NCBI GenBank assembly: GCA_025774555.1
Contig: JALGVT010000003.1
Span: forward strand, 1 to 64,000
Direction: 5' to 3'
Origin: a candidate division LCP-89 bacterium
Lineage (GTDB): Bacteria > Electryoneota > B3-LCP
DNA: 64,000 bases
Under the pieces are notes generated by a model. It was not told where the DNA came from. It saw only the letters and a list, made by a program, of their open reading frames with translations, and ran no database searches. This document shows, piece after piece, positions 23,300-31,830 of the stretch; position 1 is the first letter of the stretch, and the number at the start of each line of letters is the position of its first letter. A program made the translations under genes and the position numbers.

Positions 23300-23464
23300 A
23301 AAATGATCTGTGAGAGTTTACTATAAGACTGTAGAAATACACCTATTTTGTCATTCCTGCGAAGGCAGGTCCGTAGGACTCCTATGGACCTTCGGACCCG
23401 CTTTTACCGAAGGAGTCCTACTGACCTTCGGAGCAGTCTACCAATAAATCTTGTCAGAACAAAG
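23300..23464. repeat. Short inverted repeats downstream of xdhC-like gene
   Basis: The stretch contains GTCATTCCTGCGAAGGCAGG, a hairpin of a type widespread in bacterial genomes, then alternating TAGGACTCC / GGAGTCCTA and GACCTTCGG blocks (about 23373-23433). No coding frame is credible. It abuts the terminal-inverted-repeat element at 23465. Confidence 0.6.
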
Positions 23465-23623
23465 AAGGGGCTGTCCCAAAAGAAGAAAACAACGTCATTG
23501 CGAGGAACGAAGTGACGTGGCAATCTCCTATTTTACAAGCACTAAGAGATTATCACACTTCGTTTGTGCCGAAGGCATCCCTATGGGACAATGACAGTTT
23601 ATAGACTTTTGGGACAGCCCCTT
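23465..23623. mobile_element. MITE-like element with 18-base terminal inverted repeats
   Basis: AAGGGGCTGTCCCAAAAG (23465-23482) is repeated in perfect inversion at 23606-23623, bounding 159 bases with no open frame. Inside is a CATTGCGAGGAACGAAGTGACG segment, close to a short repeat common in many bacterial genomes. Terminal inverted repeats without a transposase are the mark of a miniature element moved in trans. It lies between convergent genes (xdhC-like and fbp), so its stem may also act as a two-way terminator. Confidence 0.75.
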
Positions 23624-23651
23624 TCGTTATTCCAGGGCTGTTATATCTTGA

Positions 23652-24716
23652 CTATTTCTTCTTCTCTTTAACATCCAATTTGTCGTTGTCATATTCGGCG
23701 ATGAATTTCTCGCATTCCTTAACATCTTCGTAACTACCGACAATCAACGGAGTTCGTTGATGCAGTTCAGTCGCTTCGATATCCAGAATGTTCTGTCTGC
23801 CGTCTGAGGCGTAACCTCCGGCATGTTCCACAATAAAAGCCATAGGAGCAGCTTCGTACAGAAGGCGAAGTTTACCTTGTGTTTTATTGGGATCCTTGAA
23901 ATCTGCAGGATAGAGGAAGATACCGCCATGCAGCAGATTTCTGTGAAAATCGGACACCAGCGATCCGATATATCTCGAAGAATAAGGACGACCGCTCTGC
24001 TCATCTCGCTGCTTCAGATAGTGGATGTATTCCGTTATACCCTTGGACCAGAAGAGGGAATTGCCTTCATTCACGCTATAGACCGAGCCGCGTTTTGGAA
24101 TGCGAATGTCCGGATGCGAAAGCAGAAATTCACCCACGGAGGGATCCAGCGTAAAACCGTGGACGCCGTTCCCTGTAGAATAGACCATCATGGTGGATGA
24201 TCCATAGATGATATAACCGGCTGCTAATTGTTTATTGCCCTTTTGCAGAAGGTCTTCATCTTCGCCCCTTGGTCCCTTAGATACTTTACGGTGGATAGAG
24301 AAGATAGTGCCGACAGAAACATTCGCATCGATGTTGGATGATCCATCCAACGGATCCAATGAAACCGCGTAGTTGCCTGCTTCATAGGGAGGGAGAATGC
24401 GGATAGGTTCACTGTTCTCTTCAGTGCCGAGAATGCAGACCCTGCCGGATCTGTCTAAAATGCTCAGGATGGTGTGGTTGGCATAATCGTCCAATTTCTG
24501 AACCTGTTCACCCTGCACATTGGTCTCGCCAGTCAGACCTAATATTTCAACCAGACCAGCTTTGTTGACTTCCCTGCTGATGATCTTGCCTGCCAGAGCA
24601 ATATCCATTAAAAGCTGAGTGAAATCACCACTTGCATCAGGGTGAGCCTTCTCCTGCAGCATTATATGCCGCTCAATTGTCCAAGTTCCTTTGGGTGGCA
24701 CGCTCTTTCCTTCCAT
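23652..24716 (-). CDS. fbp: Fructose-1,6-bisphosphatase class I
   Basis: The protein has 354 residues, typical for class I FBPase. The metal-site motif DPLDGSSNID is at 121-130, with upstream acidic residues EE at 99-100 and the later KLRLLYEAAPMAFIVEHAGG block including the catalytic Glu. It hydrolyses fructose 1,6-bisphosphate to fructose 6-phosphate and inorganic phosphate in gluconeogenesis. A short N-terminal extension (about 20 residues) precedes the conserved part; an internal ATG at residue 19 is possible. It lies five bases after a HAD phosphatase gene read in the same direction. Confidence 0.95.
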   Translation of the reverse strand: MEGKSVPPKGTWTIERHIMLQEKAHPDASGDFTQLLMDIALAGKIISREVNKAGLVEILGLTGETNVQGEQVQKLDDYANHTILSILDRSGRVCILGTEENSEPIRILPPYEAGNYAVSLDPLDGSSNIDANVSVGTIFSIHRKVSKGPRGEDEDLLQKGNKQLAAGYIIYGSSTMMVYSTGNGVHGFTLDPSVGEFLLSHPDIRIPKRGSVYSVNEGNSLFWSKGITEYIHYLKQRDEQSGRPYSSRYIGSLVSDFHRNLLHGGIFLYPADFKDPNKTQGKLRLLYEAAPMAFIVEHAGGYASDGRQNILDIEATELHQRTPLIVGSYEDVKECEKFIAEYDNDKLDVKEKKK

Positions 24717-24721
24717 TTATT

Positions 24722-25393
24722 CTATACTTCACTTATGTTTACGAAGAGGTCTTTGAGCTGATCGAGATCGGAAATGACCTTATCAGCCGCTTTCAAATCT
24801 TCGACCGGAAGTGTTGTCGTGATCGCCAGGCAGATCATTCCAGCAGATAATGCGCTTTGAATACCGAGGGGAGCGTTTTCTATCACTAAACAGTCCGCAG
24901 GTTTAACGCCTAAATGCACCGCGGCATTCAAGTAAGGCTCCGGATGAGGCTTACTATGCTTATAATACTCAGAACTCAGGATAAAGTCAAATAAGTTTCG
25001 CTCTTTTTTTGCCAGTGTCCATTCTAAATTTGGTCTGACCGATCCGGTTACAATTGCTGTTTGTAATCCCCGTTCTCTACAGAACTTAACTGCATCTAAA
25101 GCTATCTTGCGCATGCCCCGAGGAGCAATCTTGCGGTAGATGGCTCGCTTTTTTTCGACTAATCTGTCCAGATCTTCATCTGACCAGTTGATCCCATGCT
25201 TTTTGGCGATGCGCCGCATAGTGATCTTTGCCTTTTCACCCTCGGCGCGTTGCAGCGCTAAAGCAGACACTTCGATGTTGTAATCGCGGAAGATTTTCTG
25301 CCACGATGAAACGTGGTAGGGCATAGAATCTATCAGGACGCCGTCCATGTCGAAGAGGACGGCTTTGATATTGGCAGGTAGTTTATCGATCAC
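24722..25393 (-). CDS. HAD-superfamily sugar-phosphatase / beta-phosphoglucomutase-like protein
   Basis: The protein has 223 residues. Motif I LFDMDGVLIDS holds the nucleophile D15 and acid/base D17; motif II is TAIVTGS, motif III the K in SKPHPEPYL, motif IV the VIENAPLGIQSALSAGM loop. A helical cap follows motif I, as in the beta-PGM/phosphatase subfamily. Likely substrates are small sugar phosphates; the exact one cannot be read from sequence. The gene overlaps the upstream HD-protein gene by four bases (ATGA), so they are translationally coupled, and fbp follows. Confidence 0.88.
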   Translation of the reverse strand: MIDKLPANIKAVLFDMDGVLIDSMPYHVSSWQKIFRDYNIEVSALALQRAEGEKAKITMRRIAKKHGINWSDEDLDRLVEKKRAIYRKIAPRGMRKIALDAVKFCRERGLQTAIVTGSVRPNLEWTLAKKERNLFDFILSSEYYKHSKPHPEPYLNAAVHLGVKPADCLVIENAPLGIQSALSAGMICLAITTTLPVEDLKAADKVISDLDQLKDLFVNISEV

Positions 25394-25926
25394 AGGTCAC
25401 GCAACGGTTCAAAGTTGATGAAATCCGCGTGATGTACCGCAACTGCTTCTGGAGAGCGGTATCCGCCTTGCCCCTCCTTGGCGTGCACCGCCACGATATG
25501 TACAACGTCATCAGGCAGCCCGTGCTTGGTGCAGAGACCGGCTCCGGAGAAAGGATGTCTTAAGAGTTTGCCGCAGCGGCTCTTTATAAAGCCGGAATCC
25601 GTTCTCTCATATTCGAGGAGTTTGCCAACGTCATGCAGGAGTGCGCCGGAGACGAGGTAATCGAAGTTGATCTTGTAATTATCGCTATACTCTTCGTCCA
25701 TGACTTTACCGCAGGCAATAGCCATCCGAGTTACCGCTCTCGTATGCTTAAGCCATGAACATTTCGTATCATTGATTAAAAGAGTGAAGGGCACGACGTC
25801 CAGATCATCCAGCGTCCAACCACCGAGAGTGACGGCATCTTCCAGAGTTGCCAATGTTTTATCGCGGATATCGTCATCCTGAATCATTCCGATCTCAGGG
25901 AAGAGTTCTTTGAGTTTATCTTTCAT
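25390..25926 (-). CDS. HD-domain phosphohydrolase family protein
   Basis: The protein has 178 residues with an HD-type metal site: H61 (WLKHTRAVTRMA), H98-D99 (LLHDVGKL), a further His in RHPFSGAGL and Asp in VHHADFIN. HD proteins hydrolyse nucleotides or cyclic nucleotides; the length and order suggest a small single-domain member. It overlaps the HAD gene by four bases and is followed by fbp, so it may belong to a metabolite-repair operon. The substrate is unknown. Confidence 0.85.
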   Translation of the reverse strand: MKDKLKELFPEIGMIQDDDIRDKTLATLEDAVTLGGWTLDDLDVVPFTLLINDTKCSWLKHTRAVTRMAIACGKVMDEEYSDNYKINFDYLVSGALLHDVGKLLEYERTDSGFIKSRCGKLLRHPFSGAGLCTKHGLPDDVVHIVAVHAKEGQGGYRSPEAVAVHHADFINFEPLRDL

Positions 25927-25944
25927 TGTGTCTGCCTGTTTATT

Positions 25945-27084
25945 CTATTTTAAGGTATTGATTGCCTGTGTTTGAGTGTGCAGACTGCCGGAATTGCCCA
26001 GCGGAATGTCCATCAAGTCGGGATCTTCGCCGTAATCCAATTCATCCAGCAGGTTGTCATCCTCATCCAGCAGTACCAATCGGTAGTCATAGTCATCGAA
26101 GGTAATACCGGCAATAATGTTGAAGGACTTGGCGTCTTGATCGCCTGTTCCTTCGACTTCATAGAGCCAGTATTCATTCAGATAGCGTTCCGCTCCCGTT
26201 GAATCCCGTTCGTAGATATTTACTTTGACGCTGCCGCGATCCAGACTGGCGTCAGCATCCCACCAGACTTCGATGCTTTCGTAATAATCGTCGCCGTTGA
26301 CGTCAACTGCGTTATCCGTCCAGGCGTCATCGAACCAGGCGTTGAAGCCGTCGAACTGCTCTAAACCAATTTGTGTCAGGCTGGTTTCTGCTTCGTAGTC
26401 GATTGTTTGCAGATTGTCTCCAGAGACATTATGCAACTCAACCTTTAAATCATACATATCTTTGGAGATAATCGGTAAGGTGAATGTCAGAGTATCTTCA
26501 TCACCAGGATTCCTGGTAATCAGATCGGAACTGTCGGCAATCTCGGCGGAACTGCCATACGATGGGCGAATCATCACGACCAATCTTAAATCGACCGCAG
26601 AACCGGTTGGCACGTCGGGCGCCCAGCGGACGTTAAATTCTGTCCAGTAACCATCATTATCGTCATCTGTTACTCCTTCGCCATAAGCAAGCAGTTGGAT
26701 CTCTGGCGCATAGGGGTAAACAGCGAAATCAACCGTCTCTTCACTTGATTCAGCTCCGTCATTATCAACGGCATAGACAGAGAAAGTATGGTCTTCACCC
26801 ATATTGAAGCCGCTGTATTGAGCGGATGTCTGTGTCGTCTCTATAAGAACTCCGTCCAAACCGGCGAAATATTTGTCTATGCTACCGTCAGAATCGTCGC
26901 CCTGCCAGGTGAATTCGATGCTATCATTGAAGTAGATGCTATCAGGTGTTGAGGATGTTATAGTTACTGTTGGCGGCTGATTAACTGGCGGATTAGTCCC
27001 GCCACCGCCGTCACTGCTGCATCCTATGAAAAGCATAGCCGTTATAATAATTGTAATGCAGGCAAATCCAGTTTCCTTGCGCAT
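25945..27084 (-). CDS. Lipoprotein with Ig-like beta domains, function unknown
   Basis: The protein has 379 residues with a type II signal peptide; the lipobox FIGC gives Cys22 followed by a Gly/Ser/Pro linker. The next about 90 residues resemble an Ig/PKD-like fold (PPTVTITSSTPDSIYFNDSI, then DNDGAESSEETVDF). The remainder is Asp-rich and beta-rich (TDDDNDGYW, DVNGDDYYESIEV), perhaps calcium binding. The likely location is the outer membrane. The ribosome site is AGAGGA. The gene lies between pdxJ and an HD-protein gene but has no visible functional link to either. Confidence 0.7.
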   Translation of the reverse strand: MRKETGFACITIIITAMLFIGCSSDGGGGTNPPVNQPPTVTITSSTPDSIYFNDSIEFTWQGDDSDGSIDKYFAGLDGVLIETTQTSAQYSGFNMGEDHTFSVYAVDNDGAESSEETVDFAVYPYAPEIQLLAYGEGVTDDDNDGYWTEFNVRWAPDVPTGSAVDLRLVVMIRPSYGSSAEIADSSDLITRNPGDEDTLTFTLPIISKDMYDLKVELHNVSGDNLQTIDYEAETSLTQIGLEQFDGFNAWFDDAWTDNAVDVNGDDYYESIEVWWDADASLDRGSVKVNIYERDSTGAERYLNEYWLYEVEGTGDQDAKSFNIIAGITFDDYDYRLVLLDEDDNLLDELDYGEDPDLMDIPLGNSGSLHTQTQAINTLK

Positions 27085-27108
27085 GTTTGTTCCTCTATTG
27101 CAGTTAAT

Positions 27109-27822
27109 TTAACGATCTATCAAGTAACGCATATCTTCAACAGCCTTGGTCAAGCCCACAAAAGCCGCCCTCGAAATAACTGAATGACCGATGTTCAGTT
27201 CTTTTATCTCTGCGATGGTGGTAACGTCCATAGTATTATGGTAATTCAATCCGTGACCTGCGGCGACGAAAAGCCCCATCTTCTCAGCCGCAATGGCTGC
27301 CCCCGCCAGATCATCGAGCGCTATTTCACGGGATGCTTCATCTTTGGTTTCCGCGTAACTGCCGGTGTGCAGTTCAACAGCCTGAGCGCCTATTCTTGCC
27401 GATTCCTTGATCACAGCGAGGTCCGGATCGATAAATAGACTGACTTCGATCCCGGAGCTGTTCAGCGTTTCAATGGCGTCTTTTAATTTCGCAGAGTGCG
27501 CGAGAACGTCCAGACCGCTCTCGGTCGTTCTCTCTTCGCGTTTCTCAGGCACAATGGTGCAGATTTCTGGTTGGATCAGGAGAGCTTTCTCAATCATCTC
27601 CTGCGTTGCAGCCATTTCCATGTTCAAACGGCTGTGAATCACCTTGCGGATCAGCTCGAGGTCGCGGTCCTGAATGTGCCGCCTGTCTTCCCGCAGGTGG
27701 CAGACGATACTGTCCGCGCCTGACTGATCGGCTAAAATCGCCGCCGCAACAGGATCGGGTTCAACTCCGCCTCGAGCCTGACGAAGCGTGGCGATGTGGT
27801 CAACATTAATTCCAAGTTTCAT
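27109..27822 (-). CDS. pdxJ: Pyridoxine 5'-phosphate synthase PdxJ
   Basis: The protein has 237 residues, full length. The N-terminal GINVDHIATLRQARGG, HLREDRRHI, NMEMAAT, CTIVPEKREERTTESGLDV and VAAGHGLNYHN motifs match PdxJ closely. It joins 1-deoxyxylulose 5-phosphate and 3-amino-2-oxopropyl phosphate to form pyridoxine 5'-phosphate, the last ring-forming step of DXP-dependent vitamin B6 synthesis. Its presence implies the PdxA/PdxJ route rather than PdxS/PdxT. It follows a small lipoprotein gene by 16 bases. Confidence 0.97.
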   Translation of the reverse strand: MKLGINVDHIATLRQARGGVEPDPVAAAILADQSGADSIVCHLREDRRHIQDRDLELIRKVIHSRLNMEMAATQEMIEKALLIQPEICTIVPEKREERTTESGLDVLAHSAKLKDAIETLNSSGIEVSLFIDPDLAVIKESARIGAQAVELHTGSYAETKDEASREIALDDLAGAAIAAEKMGLFVAAGHGLNYHNTMDVTTIAEIKELNIGHSVISRAAFVGLTKAVEDMRYLIDR

Positions 27823-27838
27823 GATCTATTTCCAAACG

Positions 27839-28354
27839 TTAGAAGTATGAATTATCTTTCCAGGTTATAATCCTGAAGCGGTCATTTTCTTCTTTGAATA
27901 CCGTGAACTGCGCCAGACCGTAAAGGTCGTAATAAGAACCGCCTGCCGAACCGTAAATGGACAGGTTGAAACTGACGTTGAATTCGAGGCTGGAATCTTC
28001 AAAGGCAAATTCCTGGATATTACCTGCCACCGCATACCAGGTCAGGTGAATCTCATCGAAATTGCGGAACAGTCCGCCGGTGGTCTTTAAATCCGTATCC
28101 CTGCCCCACTGGTCATCGCGGGCGTTTTCCACGTCGTAAAAAAGGAACGTGAAATTATCATCAAGACAGTCCGAATAGCGCAGTGAATCCCGCAGGTTAT
28201 AGGAATTACGGAAGTTGTCAAGCAGTTCACCAACCGTCTGCTGATCTGTCCAGAGCGATTCTGATGGATCGCCCAGAACCGGAGCGAAGGGATTCAGGCA
28301 GCCGGTGATTAAAAACATAGCAGAAAGCAGTATTGCTATAAGAGAATATCTCAT
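27839..28354 (-). CDS. Small lipoprotein A, function unknown
   Basis: The protein has 171 residues with lipobox FLITGC (Cys19). The mature part begins with NPFAP and has a helix (TVGELLDNFRNSYNLRDSLRYSDCL) followed by beta strands ending in RFRIITWKDNSYF, a layout like SnoaL/NTF2-like folds. The start ATG overlaps the stop of the upstream DUF3226 gene in an ATGA. A second lipoprotein at 30046-30630 has a similar plan, including a Y..C motif in the same place, so the two may be paralogues separated by an inserted cassette. Confidence 0.65.
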   Translation of the reverse strand: MRYSLIAILLSAMFLITGCLNPFAPVLGDPSESLWTDQQTVGELLDNFRNSYNLRDSLRYSDCLDDNFTFLFYDVENARDDQWGRDTDLKTTGGLFRNFDEIHLTWYAVAGNIQEFAFEDSSLEFNVSFNLSIYGSAGGSYYDLYGLAQFTVFKEENDRFRIITWKDNSYF

Positions 28355-28968
28355 AGAGATTCCAGAAATGTTTTTATCTCTGAAAATGCCTGATGATCGA
28401 AGCCCCAGTAGCCGCTTTTTGCTGCTGATTCACCAAGGCGAAGGCTTGGATCTTCTTTTACTGAAAGGTAAGTATATATCTGAGATTTTGCTAAGTTTTT
28501 AGTTTTGAATGCTTCTTGTTCTCGCATGCAATTATAGTATGTATCGACACAATTGATAAGTCTATTATCAATACTCTTTGCGAAAACATCTTCGAGCATT
28601 CCTTGATCCTCATTATTCGGGAGAATCATAACAGTTACATTCGGTGTGTCACTTGTAGAGATCATTGGTTCCTGTGGGACTGGAAGATTTGCGTCACTTA
28701 GAGCACCGCAAATACTTGCCCATGTGTCGTCAAAACTCTCGTCAGCATCTCTAATAATACCAACCGAATAAACGTTATCTCTAAAAGAGTCGTTTATAGA
28801 GATCGCTTTAAGGTTCGGTCGCATGTTGTGTTTCCCGCCCGCCTCTCGAACTTCAATATCTTGGATATTCCAAGCAGAAAAGAGCGAATTCAAAATATTC
28901 ACTTCATCCATACCCTCAACGAGAACTAACTTTGCTTTGCTGATAGGTTCCTGTTTCTCTCTATTCAT
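28351..28968 (-). CDS. DUF3226-like TOPRIM protein, partner of AAA ATPase
   Basis: The protein has 205 residues. The N-terminal LVLVEGMDEVNIL places Glu18 as in TOPRIM domains, and GIIRDADESFDD gives the acidic pair D74/D76. This is the pattern of DUF3226 and related OLD-type TOPRIM nucleases. The gene starts two bases after the ATPase stop, so they form one unit. AAA plus TOPRIM pairs (OLD, PARIS AriA/AriB, Gabija-like) act in phage defence, where the TOPRIM part degrades nucleic acid once the ATPase is triggered. Defence here is inferred from family and pairing. Base composition is clearly AT-richer than its neighbours. Confidence 0.72.
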   Translation of the reverse strand: MNREKQEPISKAKLVLVEGMDEVNILNSLFSAWNIQDIEVREAGGKHNMRPNLKAISINDSFRDNVYSVGIIRDADESFDDTWASICGALSDANLPVPQEPMISTSDTPNVTVMILPNNEDQGMLEDVFAKSIDNRLINCVDTYYNCMREQEAFKTKNLAKSQIYTYLSVKEDPSLRLGESAAKSGYWGFDHQAFSEIKTFLESL

Positions 28969-28970
28969 TG

Positions 28971-30029
28971 CTACCGCACCTCCAGACCCATTTCAGCAGA
29001 AGCGTTAAGCATTTCCCAATCCAGACCTACGGCTTCAATCCTTTCATCTTTCCGTCTTAATCTGAAGAATTTGAATTCATCTTCCCCAACACCTTCAAAA
29101 GCCTGCCTTGCAGCCTCAACGCATTCATCGCTGTGTGTGGTTGCGAAGACCTGGACATTATTCTCGTCTGCTATATCATAGATTGCTCTCCATACTTTTA
29201 CCATATTTTTATGATAAAGACCATTCTCGATTTCATCTATGAGAACAATACCTTCAGATGAGTTTAAGATTGCGAGGATTATATTCAATAATCTGTTAAT
29301 ACCATCACCAAGTGCAAAGATTGGAAGAAGTTTTTCATCACCTATATCACCCCATATGATTGATTCTGATCCAAGTAGGAGTACAGAAAGGCTTCTCAGG
29401 TTAGGTTCAATCTCATTAAGATACTTTATTAGCTGTTTTTCCCGCTTCTCCTTTGCCAAATTACCAAAAAGCTTAGCATTATCTGAGTGTTTCGTGCGTG
29501 TTCTTGCGCCAATAAAATGACCATTAGGGCGATGAATGTCCTTTTTCGATTGGAACTGGATACCCTCGGATACTGGGAAAGCTCTGGTTGCCAAGTGTTT
29601 CTTATTCTTCTCTATATATTCCTTCTGTAGATTGAGAACGGAAGATGTATCCGCTAACATTTCCTGGATATTCTCCTGTCCATTTTTGGTGACATACTTC
29701 CCTGAAAGCGTCGTTAGTGCAATTTTTATTGTTCTTGGAATATCTGAGTCATCTATTGTAGATATTTTTATTTTATTTTGCAAGTCTGATTTATAAAATA
29801 ATGAACCCCAGATTTCCTTTGGATTATTTCCGAAATCCTCTAATCCTCTCATAGTGTTGATCCGAAGTTCTAAAGTTGGATTACTCGGTCCCTGTTGAAG
29901 GAAAAGCGCTTCAAGCAGCGAGGTCTTCCCAACATTATTCTTTCCTACAATTAAATTGACTCTTCCCAGTCCTTCAATCGTGAAGTCCTTGAACAGTCGG
30001 AAATTTTTGATTTCGATTGATTTATACAT
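28971..30029 (-). CDS. AAA15-type (SMC/OLD-like) ATPase of a putative defence pair
   Basis: The protein has 352 residues. Walker A is GKNNVGKT (29-36) in the setting VNLIVGKNNVGKTSLLEALF; a GDGINRLL signature-like motif is at 241-248; Walker B IVLIDEIENGL (261-271) and the switch THSDE (His299) follow. The sequence matches the AAA ATPases found as the first gene of OLD/PARIS-like systems and has no DNA-binding domain of its own. AGGAGG lies six bases before the ATG. Local GC in two sampled 60-base stretches was about 35 and 23 %, compared with about 55 % in a similar sample of pdxJ, which suggests horizontal origin. Confidence 0.8.
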   Translation of the reverse strand: MYKSIEIKNFRLFKDFTIEGLGRVNLIVGKNNVGKTSLLEALFLQQGPSNPTLELRINTMRGLEDFGNNPKEIWGSLFYKSDLQNKIKISTIDDSDIPRTIKIALTTLSGKYVTKNGQENIQEMLADTSSVLNLQKEYIEKNKKHLATRAFPVSEGIQFQSKKDIHRPNGHFIGARTRTKHSDNAKLFGNLAKEKREKQLIKYLNEIEPNLRSLSVLLLGSESIIWGDIGDEKLLPIFALGDGINRLLNIILAILNSSEGIVLIDEIENGLYHKNMVKVWRAIYDIADENNVQVFATTHSDECVEAARQAFEGVGEDEFKFFRLRRKDERIEAVGLDWEMLNASAEMGLEVR

Positions 30030-30045
30030 TTTGAGCCTCCTGAGG

Positions 30046-30630
30046 CTAATACAACCACGCTTTTAATTCCGTCCAGGGCGGATCCCCTTCGATGTCTTCC
30101 CAGCGGTAGATCGCCCAGTAGCCTATGCTGTTTTGAGCTAAGTAGAAATCCGCCTCACCGGTAACCATCTGCGGCATGTTTGAACCGGGATCTTCGACTG
30201 ATATGCTCAAGGTATAGGGCTTCGTCACCCAGACGGAATCTTCATTACCATACATGAGTTGTTCGCCTTCGCCGAAAGCGAGGTATCCCGGCGATTCCGG
30301 TGAAATCAACGAAAAGAGATATTCGATAGTCTGCTTCTCTTCGTCGTAACCCCAGTCCTCCGCCAGAGACCAGCCAGCGGCATTGGGCGTTGGTATAAAT
30401 ATATACTCTTCATCCAGGTCATCGGGTCCAAAGAAACAGCGCATATAGTGATCGCTGTTCAGTTCAGCTATTGCCTGAGTCATATTGCTGAATATCTGTT
30501 CAACCTGAATTGGAGGGATCCAGGGAGACCCGCTTTCAAATGGGGGTTCCGTCGATCGCGTCGTGAAGAGATCACACGATACCAGTATCAGTAATAATGC
30601 GCAGAGCAGAACTGTTTGGACGATTCGCAT
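30046..30630 (-). CDS. Small lipoprotein B, function unknown
   Basis: The protein has 194 residues from the ATG at 30630 (an in-frame TTG at 30636 is less likely). A type II signal peptide ends near LVSC, Cys19 of this start. The mature part starts DLFTTRSTEPPFESG, then a helix VEQIFSNMTQAIAELNSDHY with Y..C, and a beta-rich end ...YWAIYRWEDIEG. This resembles lipoprotein A across the ATPase/TOPRIM cassette and fits an NTF2-like fold. The gene is the first of a leftward run through the cassette toward pdxJ. The function is unknown. Confidence 0.65.
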   Translation of the reverse strand: MRIVQTVLLCALLLILVSCDLFTTRSTEPPFESGSPWIPPIQVEQIFSNMTQAIAELNSDHYMRCFFGPDDLDEEYIFIPTPNAAGWSLAEDWGYDEEKQTIEYLFSLISPESPGYLAFGEGEQLMYGNEDSVWVTKPYTLSISVEDPGSNMPQMVTGEADFYLAQNSIGYWAIYRWEDIEGDPPWTELKAWLY

Positions 30631-30677
30631 AGCCAACTGTCAGAAATAGAATATCCTATAAGATAAGCAACTAAATT

Positions 30678-30708
30678 AAAAAAATCAAGCGGCAACAGCC
30701 GCTTTTTC
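30678..30708 (-). terminator. Bidirectional intrinsic terminator
   Basis: AAGCGGC (30687-30693) and GCCGCTT (30698-30704) form a perfect 7-base stem around AACA. On the minus strand T-rich sequence (GATTTTTTTAATT) follows, ending the ridA-like to aminotransferase operon; on the plus strand TTTTTC follows. Confidence 0.8.
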
Positions 30709-30739
30709 AAGAGTGTCGAGTATTTTATTCTGCTTTGAT

Positions 30740-31825
30740 TCACCGCCTTTTCAAAGCACGGTCTGTCTCAGTAATAGCACGGCTTAACCTTTCGTATTCG
30801 GCTGCGGTGGTATTGGGGTAATGACCTATCCTCAGAAAGCGGTCGGAATTCGCCCCTAAACCTTTACCAATTATAATGCCATGACGTTCTTTTAAATCCG
30901 ACAGCCATAGATCGGCGTTGTTGTCATATAATTCAATCGCAGTGAAGCAGGGAGACAGAAAATCAGGATCGCCGAAAATGATGATATCTTTCTTTAGTAG
31001 ATAGTCTCTGAATTGAGCTGCCTTTGCTTCCTGTATGCTGAAATACTTTATCTCCCCGGATGTCAGAATAGAAGCGGCAATATCCCTTATGCATAAAAGG
31101 CTCAGAACGTTTGGACTCCAGAGAAAGCTGTCTCTGTGCGCCGTTTCTATCATTCTTCCTATATCAAAATAATACGACCACTTTCGCTTAGCCTGCTTTA
31201 AGAACAAATCATTCGCAATGATGAAACTCAATCCCGCGGGGCAGAGCAGCGCTTTGTACGCTGACGCCACGAAACAGTCGATACCCCATTCATCCAGTCT
31301 GCAGGGCAGGGCGCCTGCTGATGATATGCCGTCGATGATGGTAAATGCGCCGTGTGCTTTAGCCACGCTGCAAATCATCCTGACGTCATTGACAAGACCC
31401 GATGACGATTCGAGGTGAACGGCGATAACAACGTCCGCTTGCGTCTTCTCTAAAAATGCAGAAAAGCTCTCTGTGTTACGATCGCTGAAGGCAGCTCCGA
31501 ATGGTATATCAAAGGTGTGTACCGAATGCAGATGAAAAGAGGCAATCTCGTATAACCGCTGCCCGAAATAACCATTTCGGATCACCACAGCCTTTGACTC
31601 AACAGGTAAAGATCCGACAGCGCATTCCAAAGCGCCTGTGCCTGCCGAAGAAAGCAGCATAGGCTGTGATTCTGTCGCCAAGAGCTGTTTCAATCCGGTG
31701 CAGACTTCTTTAATCAAAGATTTGAATTCATCCTGGCGGGGGTAGAGCAGAGGATCGCTTAAATACTTTTGCCACAAATCCCTGGCATCGGCGGCGGCGG
31801 GAGAAAAGTTGCGGATTATATCCAT
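30740..31825 (-). CDS. Class V (alanine-glyoxylate/AEP-type) aminotransferase
   Basis: The protein has 361 residues of the fold-type I, class V PLP family. The cofactor Asp is in TIIDGISSAG (D165) and the Schiff-base lysine in ASAYKALLCPAG (K191). Relatives include serine-pyruvate, alanine-glyoxylate and 2-aminoethylphosphonate aminotransferases. It lies five bases after kdsA, in an operon with an MDR alcohol dehydrogenase and a RidA-like protein. The grouping suggests transamination of an aldehyde or keto intermediate made by the dehydrogenase, possibly at the Kdo level. The exact substrate is not certain. Confidence 0.85.
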   Translation of the reverse strand: MDIIRNFSPAAADARDLWQKYLSDPLLYPRQDEFKSLIKEVCTGLKQLLATESQPMLLSSAGTGALECAVGSLPVESKAVVIRNGYFGQRLYEIASFHLHSVHTFDIPFGAAFSDRNTESFSAFLEKTQADVVIAVHLESSSGLVNDVRMICSVAKAHGAFTIIDGISSAGALPCRLDEWGIDCFVASAYKALLCPAGLSFIIANDLFLKQAKRKWSYYFDIGRMIETAHRDSFLWSPNVLSLLCIRDIAASILTSGEIKYFSIQEAKAAQFRDYLLKKDIIIFGDPDFLSPCFTAIELYDNNADLWLSDLKERHGIIIGKGLGANSDRFLRIGHYPNTTAAEYERLSRAITETDRALKRR

Positions 31826-31830
31826 ATTCT

